Assembly (NCBI GenBank): GCA_029834535.1
Contig: JAQMWT010000587.1
Coordinates: 1-64,000 of the forward strand
Length of the DNA stretch: 64,000 nt
Direction of reading: 5' to 3'
From: Chrysophaeum taylorii
Lineage: Eukaryota; Sar; Pelagophyceae; Pelagomonadales; Pelagomonadaceae
Under the pieces are notes generated by a model. That model worked only from the letters and a program-made list of their open reading frames with translations. It was not told where the DNA came from and did no database searches. The position numbers and the translations under genes are program-made. The stretch's first letter is position 1. Each line of letters begins with the position of its first letter. Below are positions 23,067 through 34,720 of the stretch, piece by piece.

Positions 23067-24870
23067 AAGGTTACCACACGTTTGCTTCATACAGTAACTT
23101 CGTCTTCTAGCCCACGAACACCTACTGTAACTCTACTTTGCTCTGGGATGTCCACTCCTGCATTCTTGGCTTGCGCTTCTAATGACTTGCAAATCAACAT
23201 CAACGTTAAAGTTCTTGTTGAGAGCGACGACAATATCACGCACATGCTACGAAGACGTTTTGGTAATTCCATCGAAGTTTTCCCATCCCTACCTAAGTTT
23301 CTGACATATCTCCATCGAGCATCGGACGTTGAACGTGCACGATATTACACCGATATAGTGGAATTGACATCACCATGCACAAATCGCAACATAATCAATG
23401 GGAGATCCATTTCCACCTTCGAGCGTGATATGGATGATTCCTTGTTTCCAAGTGCTCTAAGTGTACTTGAGCTTTAAAGCCGCTCGTTCTTTTCATGGAA
23501 ATGACACCACCACACTCCGCATCGTATGAAGACCATATACGAGTTGCTAATCTCATCTTCTCAACGATGCACTATACGGTGGATATATGTGACCGATTTC
23601 CATGCTATCTGTGTGGAGATTATCAAGCCAGAGAAAGATGGATCCTCGTTGCACGCAAATATAACACCGGCCCTCTTGATCTGCTTTCATGGCCTAACAA
23701 ACGAGTCACTTCCTTTCTGGACATTGCAGACCACGCTAATTCCATCAGTCGCAAGTTAATAGTCGACGAACCTTGGACGCAGGTCTTTCCCGACATACCA
23801 TTCGTGTCCACACCTAAAACCTACAACATTTTAGTCGTACAGGATCCGTGCGCTTAACTGTGACTGAGCTTGAAACCTTAACTATGCTGTTCCTTCGTCT
23901 GCACTCTAATAAAACAGTCGAACATCCCAGTCAAGATGAAATGGAGGGCATTTCTAACTTTCGCCTGGGATTCTTGACTAATTCAAGAAAACCACTTGCT
24001 TGCATGAGATCCCCTATTGAACTCAAAGCTTTCGTGCTCCTCTATAATATTATGGGACGCTTATTCCCTAAATCTATCACATTACCTGTGTCCTTTCGTA
24101 TTACAACTATCGAATCTAACCAACCATCTCACAGGTTATTTTAAAAAATCCTCTACTTCCTCCATCATTTACATCACCGGTGGAAGACATACAGGCGGAG
24201 ACATAACAGTTTCTAACTCCTCTTCTAAATACCAGGCACATATAAATGCTTTTGGCGAAACCTATACCTTCCTAACACATGATGCCGGAATCGATAAGAC
24301 TGCTTCTCTCGAACCTGTTACTGGTTTTCTTTGGCTTTGCCAAGCATACCATCATAATAATGAAAATCAAGACACGCGTCGTTTAGTACAAGCACTGGTC
24401 ACCTATACTTCTCCTGTATTTCACGATTCTTTTGTCTTCTACCCTCAGGAAAATCGTCTCGAATTTATCGATAAAATGTTTGCTTTAAGTGACATGCATC
24501 TGTCCCAAAGCAGATATCTGGGCTTTATTACATCAAGCGATAGGAAGATGGGTGCCAAAGTTCATTCTATATACACTCCTACTCCTACCATTCGTGGATT
24601 TGCTAATATGCTCGTGTACGATCCACGACTCGATCGCATTCGACACTACTCAACTCGCGAATTGGCACGCGCCAATAACTTCACAGCGCACCAAATCAAT
24701 TTTCTTTTGTCTTTGTCCCCGGACCTATGCTGTGATATAATCGCTAATGCTATTCCAGCTGGAACATATCATATAATTTATAAACATTTGTGTCAGCTTG
24801 TCTATGACTTGCGTAAATTAACGCTATCACCATCGTTTGACCCTGATCATGCCTCTCTAACCAAAAACTA
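23064..24870 (+). pseudogene. DNA cytosine-5 methyltransferase domain (copy 2)
   Basis: The domain is about 600 codons and complete by motif content: motif I LLCSGMSTPAFL (about 23130), acidic VESDD (motif II position), motif IV with catalytic Cys (TGC 23376-23378) in TSPCTNRN, motif VI EMTPPH (about 23500), motif VIII QARERWILVARK (about 23625), motif IX DRIRHYSTRELAR (about 24630) and motif X IANAIPAGTY (about 24740). A long variable region between VIII and IX would be the target-recognition part. Breaks: one T missing at about 23474 (GAGCTTTAAAG), a T-run at about 23829, and a shift at 24140. Confidence 0.82.
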
Positions 24871-25049
24871 TAGGTCAACCTTCTTCACAAATATATTCCC
24901 AACAGATACATCCTTAATATTACACCAGAGTTCCATTACAATGTTCTACATCTCCAATAAAAAACTCTCATGTTGTGATAATCTTGCTTCTAACCACGAA
25001 CTTCCATCTTTTCATCTCGATTCAGTAGCTCATGTCTTCCTCTCTAACA

Positions 25050-25985
25050 CCTCATCCGCAGATATATCATCTCCTACTAAAGAAAAACAAATTCCTCTTA
25101 TAACGCCAAGACAGCTCCATGAGAAGCATGCGCCCTTCGATAAGAAAGTTCATGCCAGGGGCACCCTTGCATTTCGAGATGCGCAACAACGAGCTACCAA
25201 TTTTCACAACATCCACCATTCTAGTGATTCTCAAGCTATAAAAGCTGTTCAGGTTATTGCCAGTCCTGGACACCACCCATCTGACGTACCCTACCGTAAG
25301 TTCTGTGTGGATTGTACGATTCATAAAAACGCTTTCCTCATCCACATCACCTTACCAAGCAACCATCATTCGAAAAAATTTTTCAACCTGGTGAAGCCTG
25401 GGCATGTGACGGTGGTTACGTATCCGTTCTCTCAGAATGGGGATCCTTTCGACATATCATTGTTTTTAAGTGTCTCATTTCTAAATTGTCGTTAGTGTAC
25501 TTTTGTCGTAGCACTAACTCCAGCGAATTTTGTAACGCCCTTGAGTTTGTCCGCAATTTTGCTCTACTTATGTTCATGTACAACTCAAACAATTCTATTG
25601 TGATTCCTTTAAATCCTATTTATCTCAGCATGTTACAACCCCTTTTCGTGTGGAACATGGTATTAACATGTCCGCGTTCCCCCTTAGGTTACATGCCATC
25701 CAATCGTATAATCTCCTCCTTATAATTGTCCGAGAAACCTACATTTGGGCTGTTTACATGCATTGTAGGCTGAACGTCAATTAGCCAAACGCAGCATATT
25801 TTGTTAGATTTACGCGGAGGTTTGGGGAGTGTTATGGGATTACTGTGAATGACGTCATCCATCCTCGGACCCTTTAATAACACCCCATGTTAATCATTTA
25901 GCCGATGTTGTCCTTAATCCTGAAAACGGCCAAGTCCGTGTTTCCTCTAAACTGACTTTCCTCATCTTATTTCTAAATCTCCTCC
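25050..25985 (+). pseudogene. Copia-type integrase (copy 2), broken
   Basis: The zinc region at about 25200-25330 has paired His (FHNIHH) and CVDC. The core follows with a catalytic Asp context WACDGGY that is out of frame here because of one-base deletions at about 25330-25370. The distal core (residues around QSYNLL and LADVVLNPENGQV) is degenerate near 25740-25880. Compare the better copy in Copia-B at 52649-53590. Confidence 0.72.
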
Positions 25986-25989
25986 TGAT

Positions 25990-26957
25990 TATGAACAGCA
26001 TCCACCTCCCGCACCTTCACCCGACATTCCCTTCTCTGTTCACAGCACCCCCAATGATGCGGCGCAGAGGGGGAATGCTATGCCTACCGACACTGACCAT
26101 GAGAGGGGGACTCCTTCTTCTCATCTCCATGCTCCCTCTCCCGCTCCCGCATGTGCTCCAGCTGCTTCTGCACCCGCTACTTCCGCCACCACACCTACAT
26201 CTGAAGTGTCTTCCAACACTTTGCCACTTTTACCATCTTATCGGTCTCTCTATTCCCAGGATGTCCTCCGTCTCACCCGTGGTCCTCATCACCCTCAACC
26301 TCGTCGCAAAACCAATCTCAAGGATGTTCTTACTCGTCTTGCCTCGCCTACTGTTGCCGCTTATAAACAAGCCGGTGGTACGCTTGCCGACTTCAAGTAT
26401 GACCTCTCCAAGCAGTACATAACTTTCTGCGACCCCACCCTCCACTCCCTTCATCTTGCTCATGGCATCCACTGGACGGCTATACCTCCAGAGGGGAATT
26501 TACACCATCACTTCATCACCATGTGCACCAAGCGATTTCACAGTCCTCTTCAGTTATGTGTCATAGGAGCCATAGCCACCCATCGCCTGATGCTCCTCAT
26601 GTTCACTTCTGCGACGACGTCAACCTTGCAGACTTTCACCTTCCTCAAGCTCTCGTTCATTTAATTTCTGAACATGCTCACGCCTTTCAAGTTCCTCCCG
26701 CTCAATATGTTTATGCTTTGTTCACGCCCCACTCCATTTTGGATCATAATGACGCTTCTTATGGTGCCTCCGAGCCTCATCTCTCCGCCATCGAAGACTA
26801 TATCACCGTGCAATCGCATTACATTGAGGCCCACCTTGGTGATGCTCCTCTACTAGTTGTTCAACTCGTCGAAGATCCCGATCACGCTCATCTGCACGAT
26901 AATGTCGCTTCTTACGCAATTACTCATCTGACGACGACTCATGACCCCAGCACGGTT
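25990..26957 (+). pseudogene. Integrase-RT linker domain (copy 2)
   Basis: A Pro/Ser/Ala-rich stretch is followed by a block conserved with Copia-B (AAYKQAGGTLADFKYDL) and a His-rich acidic tail leading into RT. Two G-rich CAGAGGGGG-type tracts lie in the low-complexity part. No catalytic signature. The frame changes at about 26490 after loss of a G. Confidence 0.6.
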
Positions 26958-28661
26958 GGTTCGGACGAATACAAGATTCAAGCCAAAGATATCAAAATTG
27001 ATGAATATGAGTTGAACTGCCTCAAAGGTCTCTCAGACGCTGATCGCAAAGCTTATGTCGCCGCCATCTCCAAAGAGATTTTTGATATTGTTAAGTTTGG
27101 CTGCTTTAAACTAGCGCTGCCAATGGTCAACTCAAAGCCTATTGACACCCGCCTCGTCCTACGTATAAAAACCAACGCTGCTGGTCAGTACATTAAACAT
27201 AAAGCACGCCTGGTCCTACGAGGATTCTTAGCCTCTCTGGGCACCGATTTTTCAACACATTCAGCCCTATGGCACAGCTTACTGGCATCCGTTGTGTTCT
27301 GGCGCTAGCAGCTCATCTGCGACTTCCGTCTACCATGTCGACGTCCCTAACGCTTTTGTTCAAGCTCCCATCGACTCTCATGTCTATGTCAAACTGCCAC
27401 AAGGCATTTACCTTCTCGATCCCGAAGATACTAAATACCAAGGCCGTCGTCTCCCAAAGCTACTTAAATCTCTCTATGGATTACGTCAGAGCCCTGCCCT
27501 TTGGAATCAAACCATAAACGGCTTCTTTGATTCATTAGGCTATACACGATTTCGAACAGACACCTGCATTTACGCTAAAGTCCAAGCTGACGCTACATTT
27601 CTAATTTGCACGCTCTCAGTAGACGACGTCGTCATTACTTGCACTTCGGAAACTCTACGTCGTGAGTTCCAGCAAGCCCTGAAAAAGGAATACTCAGTCG
27701 ACACCTTCGAGGAAGTCCATACTCTCTTAGGCATGCGCATAACGCGTACAACTGATGGTTCTATATCACTGGACTGTCAGGCTAAACTTGATGCATTGTT
27801 CGAAGAGTACCCCATTTTAATGCAGTTACGTCCCACTTCCACACCGATGTCACCATCAACCACGTATAAAACTGGAGAGCCATCTTCTGATATGGACAAG
27901 TTCATCCTTCACACCTTCTCCACTCTACTCGGCAAGCTCACGTTTGTCCAATTGGCCTGTCGCCCCGATCTATCACAAAGTCTTAGTCGTTGCTCTCGAG
28001 GAATGCATAATCCAGCATTTCTACATGTTCAAGTACTAACAGGAACGCTCCGCTACTTGCGCAAGCCCGAAAATCGCAATCTTCGCCTCTGGTACTACTC
28101 TGGCTCTTCCGCTCTAATGGACCATCTTCGACTTCTTATCGGTAATCGTACTGACATGGCCACCATGTTGGATTACACTAAAGAACAAGTTAATTTAGGT
28201 AATTTCGATCCACTGGTCGCGTTCGTTGATGCCGACAATGCACCCTCTTATGAACAAGACCGCAAGTCTACAACCGGTTACGCTATCTTTTTGTTTGGTT
28301 CTCTCATCACTTGGAAGTCTAAGTTGCAGCCTATTGCGGCTACTTCTACGCATGAGAGTGAACTTATCGCCCTTAATATGTGTGCCGATGATGTGGTCTG
28401 GTTACGCAAATTGTTAACGGAAATGGCATTCGCTATAAATCCTCACTTCTATCTTCGCCAACCTTCAGGGAAAGACTTGCTACTAGATTATGATGCTCAT
28501 GACAATCCCCTCCCATCGGACATGTCGTTCATACGTAACAGTCCTATACTTGGAGACTCTGCCTCTGCTATTCATCTATCCAACAATCCCGACAGTGCGA
28601 CTAAGGCCAAAGCTATCAGCACACGCTGGTTCCGTATTCGCGACTACGTACAGTTAAAACG
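26958..28661 (+). pseudogene. Reverse transcriptase-RNase H (copy 2), 3' truncated
   Basis: After a shift at about 27250 (one T fewer than copy 3), a 470-codon frame (27292-28704) carries RT motifs DVPNAFVQAPID, LKSLYGLRQSPALW and SVDDVVI, then RNase H with DADNAPS, DRKSTTGY, WKSKLQPI, STHESELIA and GDSASAIHLSNNP. It is cut at 28661 in RIRDYVQLKR; the last codons of the open frame come from the neighbouring Helitron sequence. The RT active-site Asp residues are all present. Confidence 0.9.
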
Positions 28662-28667
28662 CATGGT

Positions 28668-29265
28668 CCCAGTAGTTCCCTATGGTGCGTGTAGACGCCG
28701 GTAGGGGGCTTATCGTATGTAACGTGGGAGTAGGGTGGAGTCGTCTGACCCAGATGAGTATATCTCAGGGATGCCGATCGACAGAGAGCCACGTAGAGAT
28801 GGACGGACGAGCAGAAGAGGACGCCGACCTCGCGGGGCGTGGCCTGGCTCTTGTTGATCGTTTGGCGTAGGCGGGCCTTAAGCGATACAGGTTGGAGGAC
28901 CTCGAAGTGACAACGACGACCGATCGTGTATGGTACCATTGCAGTGGCATGCGACGGGTCGGGTTGCGAAGACATTAAGCTCGCGATAAGTCAGCATGCC
29001 GTTGGTTGTCAGGAGTTGAAAACCCTGTAAAGAGCGGGCGTCGTCTTCGACCAACCTGATCAACCGAGAACTCCGACGCCTCATCTCCGGGAAAAAAGAC
29101 GCGGTCATGCGCGCGTTGTAGCATCGACAACATCGTTTCGACAGGGCGATAGCGCGCTGAAAGAGCCGCCACGGGTCGTGGAAATAGTCTGCGAGGTCGC
29201 CGTAGACGGCAGGGGATCACTGTCTGGCTAACTACGATCGCCACTCTCGCGCCTACCTGATCCTT
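28668..29265 (-). pseudogene. Helitron-type PIF1 helicase fragment 1
   Basis: On the minus strand, across frames: VYGDLADYFHDP, FFPGDEASEFS, LTTNGML, CNGT, then RLRQTINKSQ, PREVGVLF and LYVALCRSA. These match the C-terminal third of Helitron PIF1 helicases (the T-INKSQGQT and LYVALSR motifs V-VI). Only the C-terminal part exists; no Rep or upstream helicase motif is present. Confidence 0.68.
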
Positions 29266-29294
29266 ACCTAAATCGAGGGACAGACCAAACATCT

Positions 29295-29687
29295 GTCGAT
29301 TGGTAATTAGGACAAGTGCAGGCCAGTAAGTTCACCTACTCCCAATCTCCTAACCCCAGCATTTTCACCCCACTAGTTCACCGTCCCAATCTCTAACCCC
29401 AGTACAAATTCAGGTGTAAACTGATCTCTATAAGTTTAGCGTAAACCCAAACCCACTCACCCCACTCTCCTTTGGTTCGTCGCTCTCTTACCAGTCCAGC
29501 TGCTTTGATCACACGCCTTAGCTTTGAGTTTACCTAAAAGCCCGTAAGTTTGCACTTGGTCTCAATGGAGTTCACCTGGTCATAGTTCACCTAATCCCCC
29601 AATCTCAGCTTGTAATAAATTCCACCTGGTTCAATAGGTTGCCTGGTTTGACAGTTCACCTGGCCCCGACAGTTCACTTACAGTGCG
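29295..29687. repeat. Minisatellite related to GTGAACTTACTGG unit
   Basis: Degenerate repeats of (A)GTAAGTTCACCTGGT and CCAATCTCTAACCCC, the reverse complement of the 19-bp array at 31591 onward. At about 29462-29545 an 85-bp block is shared with 31745-31835, 32795-32870 and 58676-58765. Confidence 0.65.
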
Positions 29688-29855
29688 CGTGTAGACGCCG
29701 GGAGGGCTTATCGGCTGCGCAGCACGATGTGGGTAGATTGGGTCGTCGACTCAGAAGAGGATATCCTCAAAGGTTGCCGATCGACAGAGAGCCACGTAGA
29801 GCTGGACGTGGCAGAAGACGGGCTTGAGCAAGAGGACGCCGACCAGACAGACAAG
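29688..29855 (-). pseudogene. Helitron-type PIF1 helicase fragment 2
   Basis: A short minus-strand piece encodes VGVLLLKPVFCHVQLYVALCRSA, split by linkers, from the motif VI end of a Helitron helicase. It matches parts of fragments 1, 3 and 4. Confidence 0.6.
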
Positions 29856-30124
29856 ACAAACATCTGTCGATTGTGGAATTAGGACAAGTGCAGGCCGTAG
29901 TTCACTAGTCCAATACCAGCTTAGAAAGTTCACCTGGTCCCAGTAAGTTCACTAGTCCCAATCTCCAGCTTAGTAAGTTCGGCGTAAGCCATCAGGGCAG
30001 CAGGACCACCTGCCTGGCTCATAGATTTACAATCACTACCTAAATCGAGGGACAGACAAACAAACAAACAGACAAACAGACAAACATCTGTCGATTTAGT
30101 AGTTAGGATACGTACATGTGTTTT
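29856..30124. repeat. Minisatellite and ACAA/ACAG microsatellite
   Basis: GTTCACCTGGT-type units are followed at about 30050-30105 by (ACAA/ACAG)n inside a block that is repeated inverted at about 31060-31130. No gene. Confidence 0.6.
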
Positions 30125-30954
30125 CCGATACCAAACTCTTGATAGTTTACTAAACCCTTTGGAGCTCGCTCTTCAACCATTTCGCACGTTATAGAAACTA
30201 CAACAACCCATAGCTCAACAAGATGGTTAATCCTTACCACTTATTATATGCAATGACTTTAAACTAGCCCCTGCTATGTAAAGATACTGGCTCATTAAAA
30301 TGTGAAATGCAATGATGATATGGATATTCCTTTTAAGATGAATCCCACTAAAGCAGATGCTGCAGACAGCGCAATTCTACCCTGAACCACGTGAATAGTG
30401 GTGGTGCATGTTATATCACCTTTTAATGCTCTAACTCCAGCGTTGCTCAAACTAGTTCCACACTAATCGGAAGCATCAAACCTATTTGTCGGTGATAGGA
30501 CATAATCTGCGCCGTCACGCCAGGCACCCAAGGCAACTGTCCAACAACTGTCTAATCGCAAACATCGAGTCCTGAGCAAGCTCCTGCTTAAACATTTACC
30601 AAATTTGACGCACTTGCGATGATGTCAGGGAATATCTCTGCTCTTGGTGCGTCCCCACCAGGTACTCTGTCCCTCAGCCTTAAGGATCCCAGTGTAGGCT
30701 TAAGTCTTCGCAGCAGCTGCTGAAGCACAACAGACAGGTTTGTGGGTAACGTTCATCTTAGCTCATTGCTGTACATCAGCAGCGCATTCAGGTGCCGCTA
30801 TATCGTAAGTATTCGCTTTCACCGCTTTCCCACCCATTAAAGGGTTGTCAAAATTACATGTGGCGTGTACAAATGTTATAATAAAACCGAGATGCCAGAA
30901 TTTTGCCTTGTGCTCATCATATGTACTGAAGATGAGCTTAAAGCTGACAGGATA
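30125..30954. other. Core of palindrome 2 with repeat R
   Basis: About 830 bases are not repeated inverted in the flanks. No coding region is recognised. Positions about 30560-30735 are repeat R, inverted relative to the copy at 12985-13210. Confidence 0.55.
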
Positions 30955-31174
30955 CGCCGAACTTACTGGGGTTAGAGATTGGGACTAGGTGAACTTACTG
31001 GGACAGAGTGAGCTTTCTGGGGTTAGAGATTGGGACTGGGTGAACTTACTGGCCTGCACTTGTCCTAACTACGAATCGACAAATGTTTGTCTGTCTGTCT
31101 GTTTGTTTGTCTGTTTGTCCCTCGATTTAGGGTAAGGATCAGGTTGGCGCGAGAGTAAGGATCAGGTAGGCGCG
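30955..31174. repeat. Minisatellite and TGTT/TGTC microsatellite
   Basis: Units of GTGAACTTACTGG and GGGGTTAGAGATTGGGACT are followed by (TGTC/TGTT)n at about 31082-31125, the inverted counterpart of 29856-30124. Confidence 0.6.
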
Positions 31175-31590
31175 AGAGCCAGACAGTGATCCTCCAAGCC
31201 GTCTACGGCGACCTCGCAGACTATTTCCACGACCCGCGGCGGCTCTTTCAGCGCGCCATTCTCACGCCCCGTCGAAACGATGTTGTCGATGCTGACAACG
31301 CGCGCATGACCGCGGCCTTTTTTCCCCGGAGACGAGGCGTCGGAGTTCTTTTCGGCTGACTAGGCTGGGTCGGAAGACGACGCCTCGCTCGATCACCAAG
31401 AGCCAGGGCCAGACGCCCCGCGAGGTCGGCGTCCTCTTGCCCAAGCCCGTCTTCTGCCACGTCCAGCTCTACGTGGCTCTCTGTCGATCGGCAACCCCGA
31501 GGATATCCTCTTCTGAGTCGACGACTCCACCCTACCCCACACGTGCTGCGCAATACCGATAAGCCCCCTCCCGGCGTCTACACGCGCACT
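31175..31590 (+). pseudogene. Helitron-type PIF1 helicase fragment 3
   Basis: Plus strand: VILQAVYGDLADYFHDP, VVDADNARMTAAFF, then a jump (internal deletion) to SQGQTPREVGVLL and LYVALCRSA. It has the same end sequence as fragments 1 and 4, opposite in orientation to fragments 1-2. Out of frame in places. Confidence 0.68.
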
Positions 31591-32049
31591 GTAAGTGAAC
31601 TTACTGGGGCCAGGTGAACTTACTGGAACCAGGTGAACTTACTGGAACCAGGTGAACTTACTGGGGTTAGAGATTGGGATTAGGTGAACTAAGTGACCAG
31701 GTGAACTTACTGAGACCAAGTGCAAACTTACGGGGCTTTTAGAATAAACTCAAAGCTTAGCGGCGTGTGCGGATCAAAGCAGCTTAGATTGGCGGGGGTG
31801 AGAGCGACGAACTCAAAGGAGAGTGGGGTGAGTGGGTTTGGGTTTACGCCGAACTATAGAGATTGGGTTTACACCGAATTTACTGGGGTTAGAGATTGGG
31901 ACTAGGTGAACTTAATGGGGTGAAAATGCTGGGGTTAGAGATTGGGAGTAGGTGAACTTACTGGCCTGCACTTGTCCTAATTACTAATCGACAGATGTTT
32001 GTCTGTCCCTCGATTTAGGGTAAGGATCAGGTAGGCGCGAGAGTAAGGA
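31591..32049. repeat. 19-bp minisatellite array
   Basis: At 31595-31665 at least three tandem AGGTGAACTTACTGGAACC units are seen, then interspersed GGGGTTAGAGATTGGGACT. Includes the shared 85-bp block at about 31745-31835. Confidence 0.7.
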
Positions 32050-32660
32050 TCAGGTAGGCGCGAGAGCCAGACAGTGATCCTCCAAGCCGTCTACGGCGAC
32101 CTCGCAGACTATTTCCACGACCCGTGGCGGCTCTTTCAGCGCGCCATTCTCACGCCCCGTCGAAACGATGTTGTCGATGCTGACAACGCGCGCATGACCG
32201 CGGCCTTTTTTTCCCGGAGACGAGGCGTCGGAGTTCTTTTCGGCTGACTAGGCTGGGTCGGAAGACGACGCCTCGCTCTTTACAGTAGAGTTTTCAACTC
32301 CCTGACAACCAACGGCATGCTGACTTTGATCGCGAGCTTAATGTCTTCGCAACCTCGACCCGTCGCACGGCCACTGCAACGGTACCAGATACATGATCGG
32401 TCGTGTCGTTGTCACCGAGGCTCCTCCAACCTGTATCGCTTAAGGCCCGCCTACGCCAAACGATCAACAAGAGCCAGGGCCAGACGCCCCGCGAGGTCGG
32501 CGTCCTCTTTCCCAAGCCCGTCTTCTGCCACGTCCATCTCTACGTGGCTCTCTGTCGATCGGCATCCCCGAGGATATACTCATCTGGGTCGACGACTCCA
32601 CCCTACCCCACACGTGCTGCGCAATACCGATAAGCCCCCTACCGGCGTCTACACGCGCAC
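32050..32660 (+). pseudogene. Helitron-type PIF1 helicase fragment 4
   Basis: The most complete fragment on the plus strand: VILQAVYGDLADYF, VVDADNARMTAAFF, LTTNGML, then TINKSQGQTPREVGVLF, VFCHVHLYVALCRSA and ILIWVDDSTLP. These are the C-terminal helicase motifs of Helitrons, spread over frames by indels. Helitrons transpose by rolling-circle replication; only this tail is present. Confidence 0.72.
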
Positions 32661-32984
32661 TATAGGTGAACTTACTGGGACCACGTGAACTTACTGGGGT
32701 TTGAGATTGGGACTAGGTGAACTGAGTGACCAGGTGAAACCGGGACCAGGTGAACATACTGGGGTTTTTAGAGTAAAGGGTTTTTAGAGTGAACTCAAAG
32801 GTTGGCGGCGCGTGCGGATCAAAGCAGCTTAGATTGGCGGAGGCGAGAGCGACGAGCTCAAAGGAGTTGGTGTGAGCTAGGTCAACTTACTGACCAGGTG
32901 AACTTATATGAAACTTACTGGGACCAGGTGAACTTACTGGGGTTAGAGATTGGGACTAGGTGAACTTACTGGCCTGCACTTGTA
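32661..32984. repeat. Minisatellite adjoining Copia-A copy 3
   Basis: Repeated GTGAACTTACTGG and TTAGAGATTGGGACTAG units, abutting the truncated RNase H end of copy 3 at 32985. Confidence 0.65.
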
Positions 32985-34720
32985 CGTTTTAACTGTACGT
33001 AGTCGCGAATACGGAACCAGCGTGTGCTGATAGCTTTGGCCTTAGTCGCACTGTCGGGATTGTCGGATAGATGAATAGCAGAGGCAGAGTCTCCAAGTAT
33101 GGGACTGTTACGTATGAACGACGTGTCCGATGGGAGGGGATTGTCGTGAGCATCATAATCTAGTAGCAAGTCTTTCCCTGAAGGTTGGCGGAGATAGAAG
33201 TGAGGATTTATAGCGAATGCCATTTCCGTTAGCAATTTGCGTAACCAGACCACATCATCGGCACACATATTAAGGGCGATAAGTTCACTCTCATGCGTAG
33301 AAGTGGCCGTAATAGGCTGCAACTTAGACTTCCAAGTGATGAGAGAACCAAACAAAAAGATAGCGTAACCGGTTGTAGACTTGCGGTCTTGTTCATAAGA
33401 GGGTGCATTGTCGGCATCAACGAACGCGACCGGTGGATCAAAATTACCTGAATTAACTTGTTCTTTAGTGTAATCCAACATGGTGGTCATGTCAGTACGA
33501 TTACCGATAAGAAGTCGAAGATGGTCCATTAGAGCGGAAGAGCCAGAGTAGTACCAGAGGCGAAGATTGCGATTTTCGGGCTTGCGCAAATAGGGGAGCG
33601 TTCCTGTTAGTACTTGAACATGTAGAAATGCTGGATTATGCATTCCTCGAGAGCAACGACTAAGACTTTGTGATAGATCGGGGCGACAGGCCAATTGGAC
33701 AAGCGTGAGCTTGCCGAGTAGAGTGGAGAAAGTGTGAAGGATGAACTTGTCCATATCAGAAGATGGCTCTCCAGTTTTATACGTGGTTGATGGTGACATC
33801 GGCGTGGAAGTGGGACGTAACTGCATTAAAATGGGGTACTCTTCGAACAATGCGTCAAGTTTAGCCTGACAGTCCAGTGATATAGAACCATCAGTTGTAC
33901 GCGTTATGCGCATGCCTAAGAGAGTATGGACTTCCTCGAAGGTGTCGACTGAGTATTCCTTTTTCAGGGCTTGCTGGAACTCACGACGTAGAGTTTCCGA
34001 AGTGCAAGTAATGACGACGTCGTCTACTGAGAGCGTGCAAATTAGAAATGTAGCGTCAGCTTAATCTTTAGCGTAAATGCAGGTGTCTGTTCGAAATCGT
34101 GTATAGCCTAATGAATCAAAGAAGCCGTTTATGGTTTGATTCCAAAGGGCAGGGCTCTGACGTAATCCATAGAGAGATTTAAGTAGCTTTGGGAGACGAC
34201 GGCCTTGGTATTTAGTATCTTCGGGATCGAGAAGGTAAATGCCTTGTGGCAGTTTGACATAGACATGAGAGTCGATGGGAGCTTGAACAAAAGCGTTAGG
34301 GACGTCGACATGGTAGACGGGAAGTCGCAGATGAGCTGCTAGCGCCAGAACACAACGGATGCCAGTAAGCTGTGCCATAGGGCTGAATGTGTTGAAAAAA
34401 TCGGTGCCCAGAGAGGCTAAGAATCCTCGTAGGACCAGGCGTGCTTTATGTTTAATGTACTGACCAGCAGCGTTGGTTTTTATACGTAGGACGAGGCGGG
34501 TGTCAATAGGCTTTGAGTTGACCATTGGCAGCGCTAGTTTAAAGCAGCCAAACTTAACAATATCAAAAATCTCTTTGGAGATGGCGGCGACGTAAGCTTT
34601 GCGATCAGCGTCTGAGAGACCTTTGAGGCAGTTCAACTCATATTCATCAATTTTGATATCCTTGGCTTTGAATCTTGTATTCGTCCGAACCAACCGTGCT
34701 GGGGTCATGAGTCGTCGTCA
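32985..34720 (-). pseudogene. Reverse transcriptase-RNase H (copy 3)
   Basis: Two open stretches in one frame (34708-34061 and 33913-32966). The RT part keeps KARLVLRGF, GTDFFNTFSPM (intact here, shifted in copies 1 and 2), DVPNAFVQ and YGLRQSPALW. A GTCCAA-to-GATTAA change at about 34061 creates a stop. RNase H motifs DADNAPS, DRKSTTGY and STHESELIA are intact. It is cut at 32985. Confidence 0.9.

Larger units (their letters stand above)
19880..28661 (+). mobile_element. Copia-A copy 2 with methyltransferase, 3' truncated
   Basis: Plus strand: LTR, primer-binding site, Gag, protease, methyltransferase, integrase, linker, RT and RNase H. It ends abruptly in the RNase H coding region at GTTAAAACG (28661), the same base where copy 3 ends, so the final tens of codons, the polypurine tract and the 3' LTR are missing. 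Confidence 0.9.

Noticed and set aside
27100-27125. Further copy of the SLNY motif in Copia-A (TTTAAACTAGC)
   Set aside because: It encodes GCFKLALP within RT, in another frame and context; similarity is limited to a few bases.
31000-31060. GGGGTTAG-containing repeats as telomeric DNA
   Set aside because: Units are not tandem telomere repeats; they alternate with GTGAACTTACTGG and belong to the Helitron-associated minisatellite.
29295-32984. CRISPR-like array
   Set aside because: Repeats are degenerate, without regular unique spacers or associated genes, and the genome is eukaryotic.
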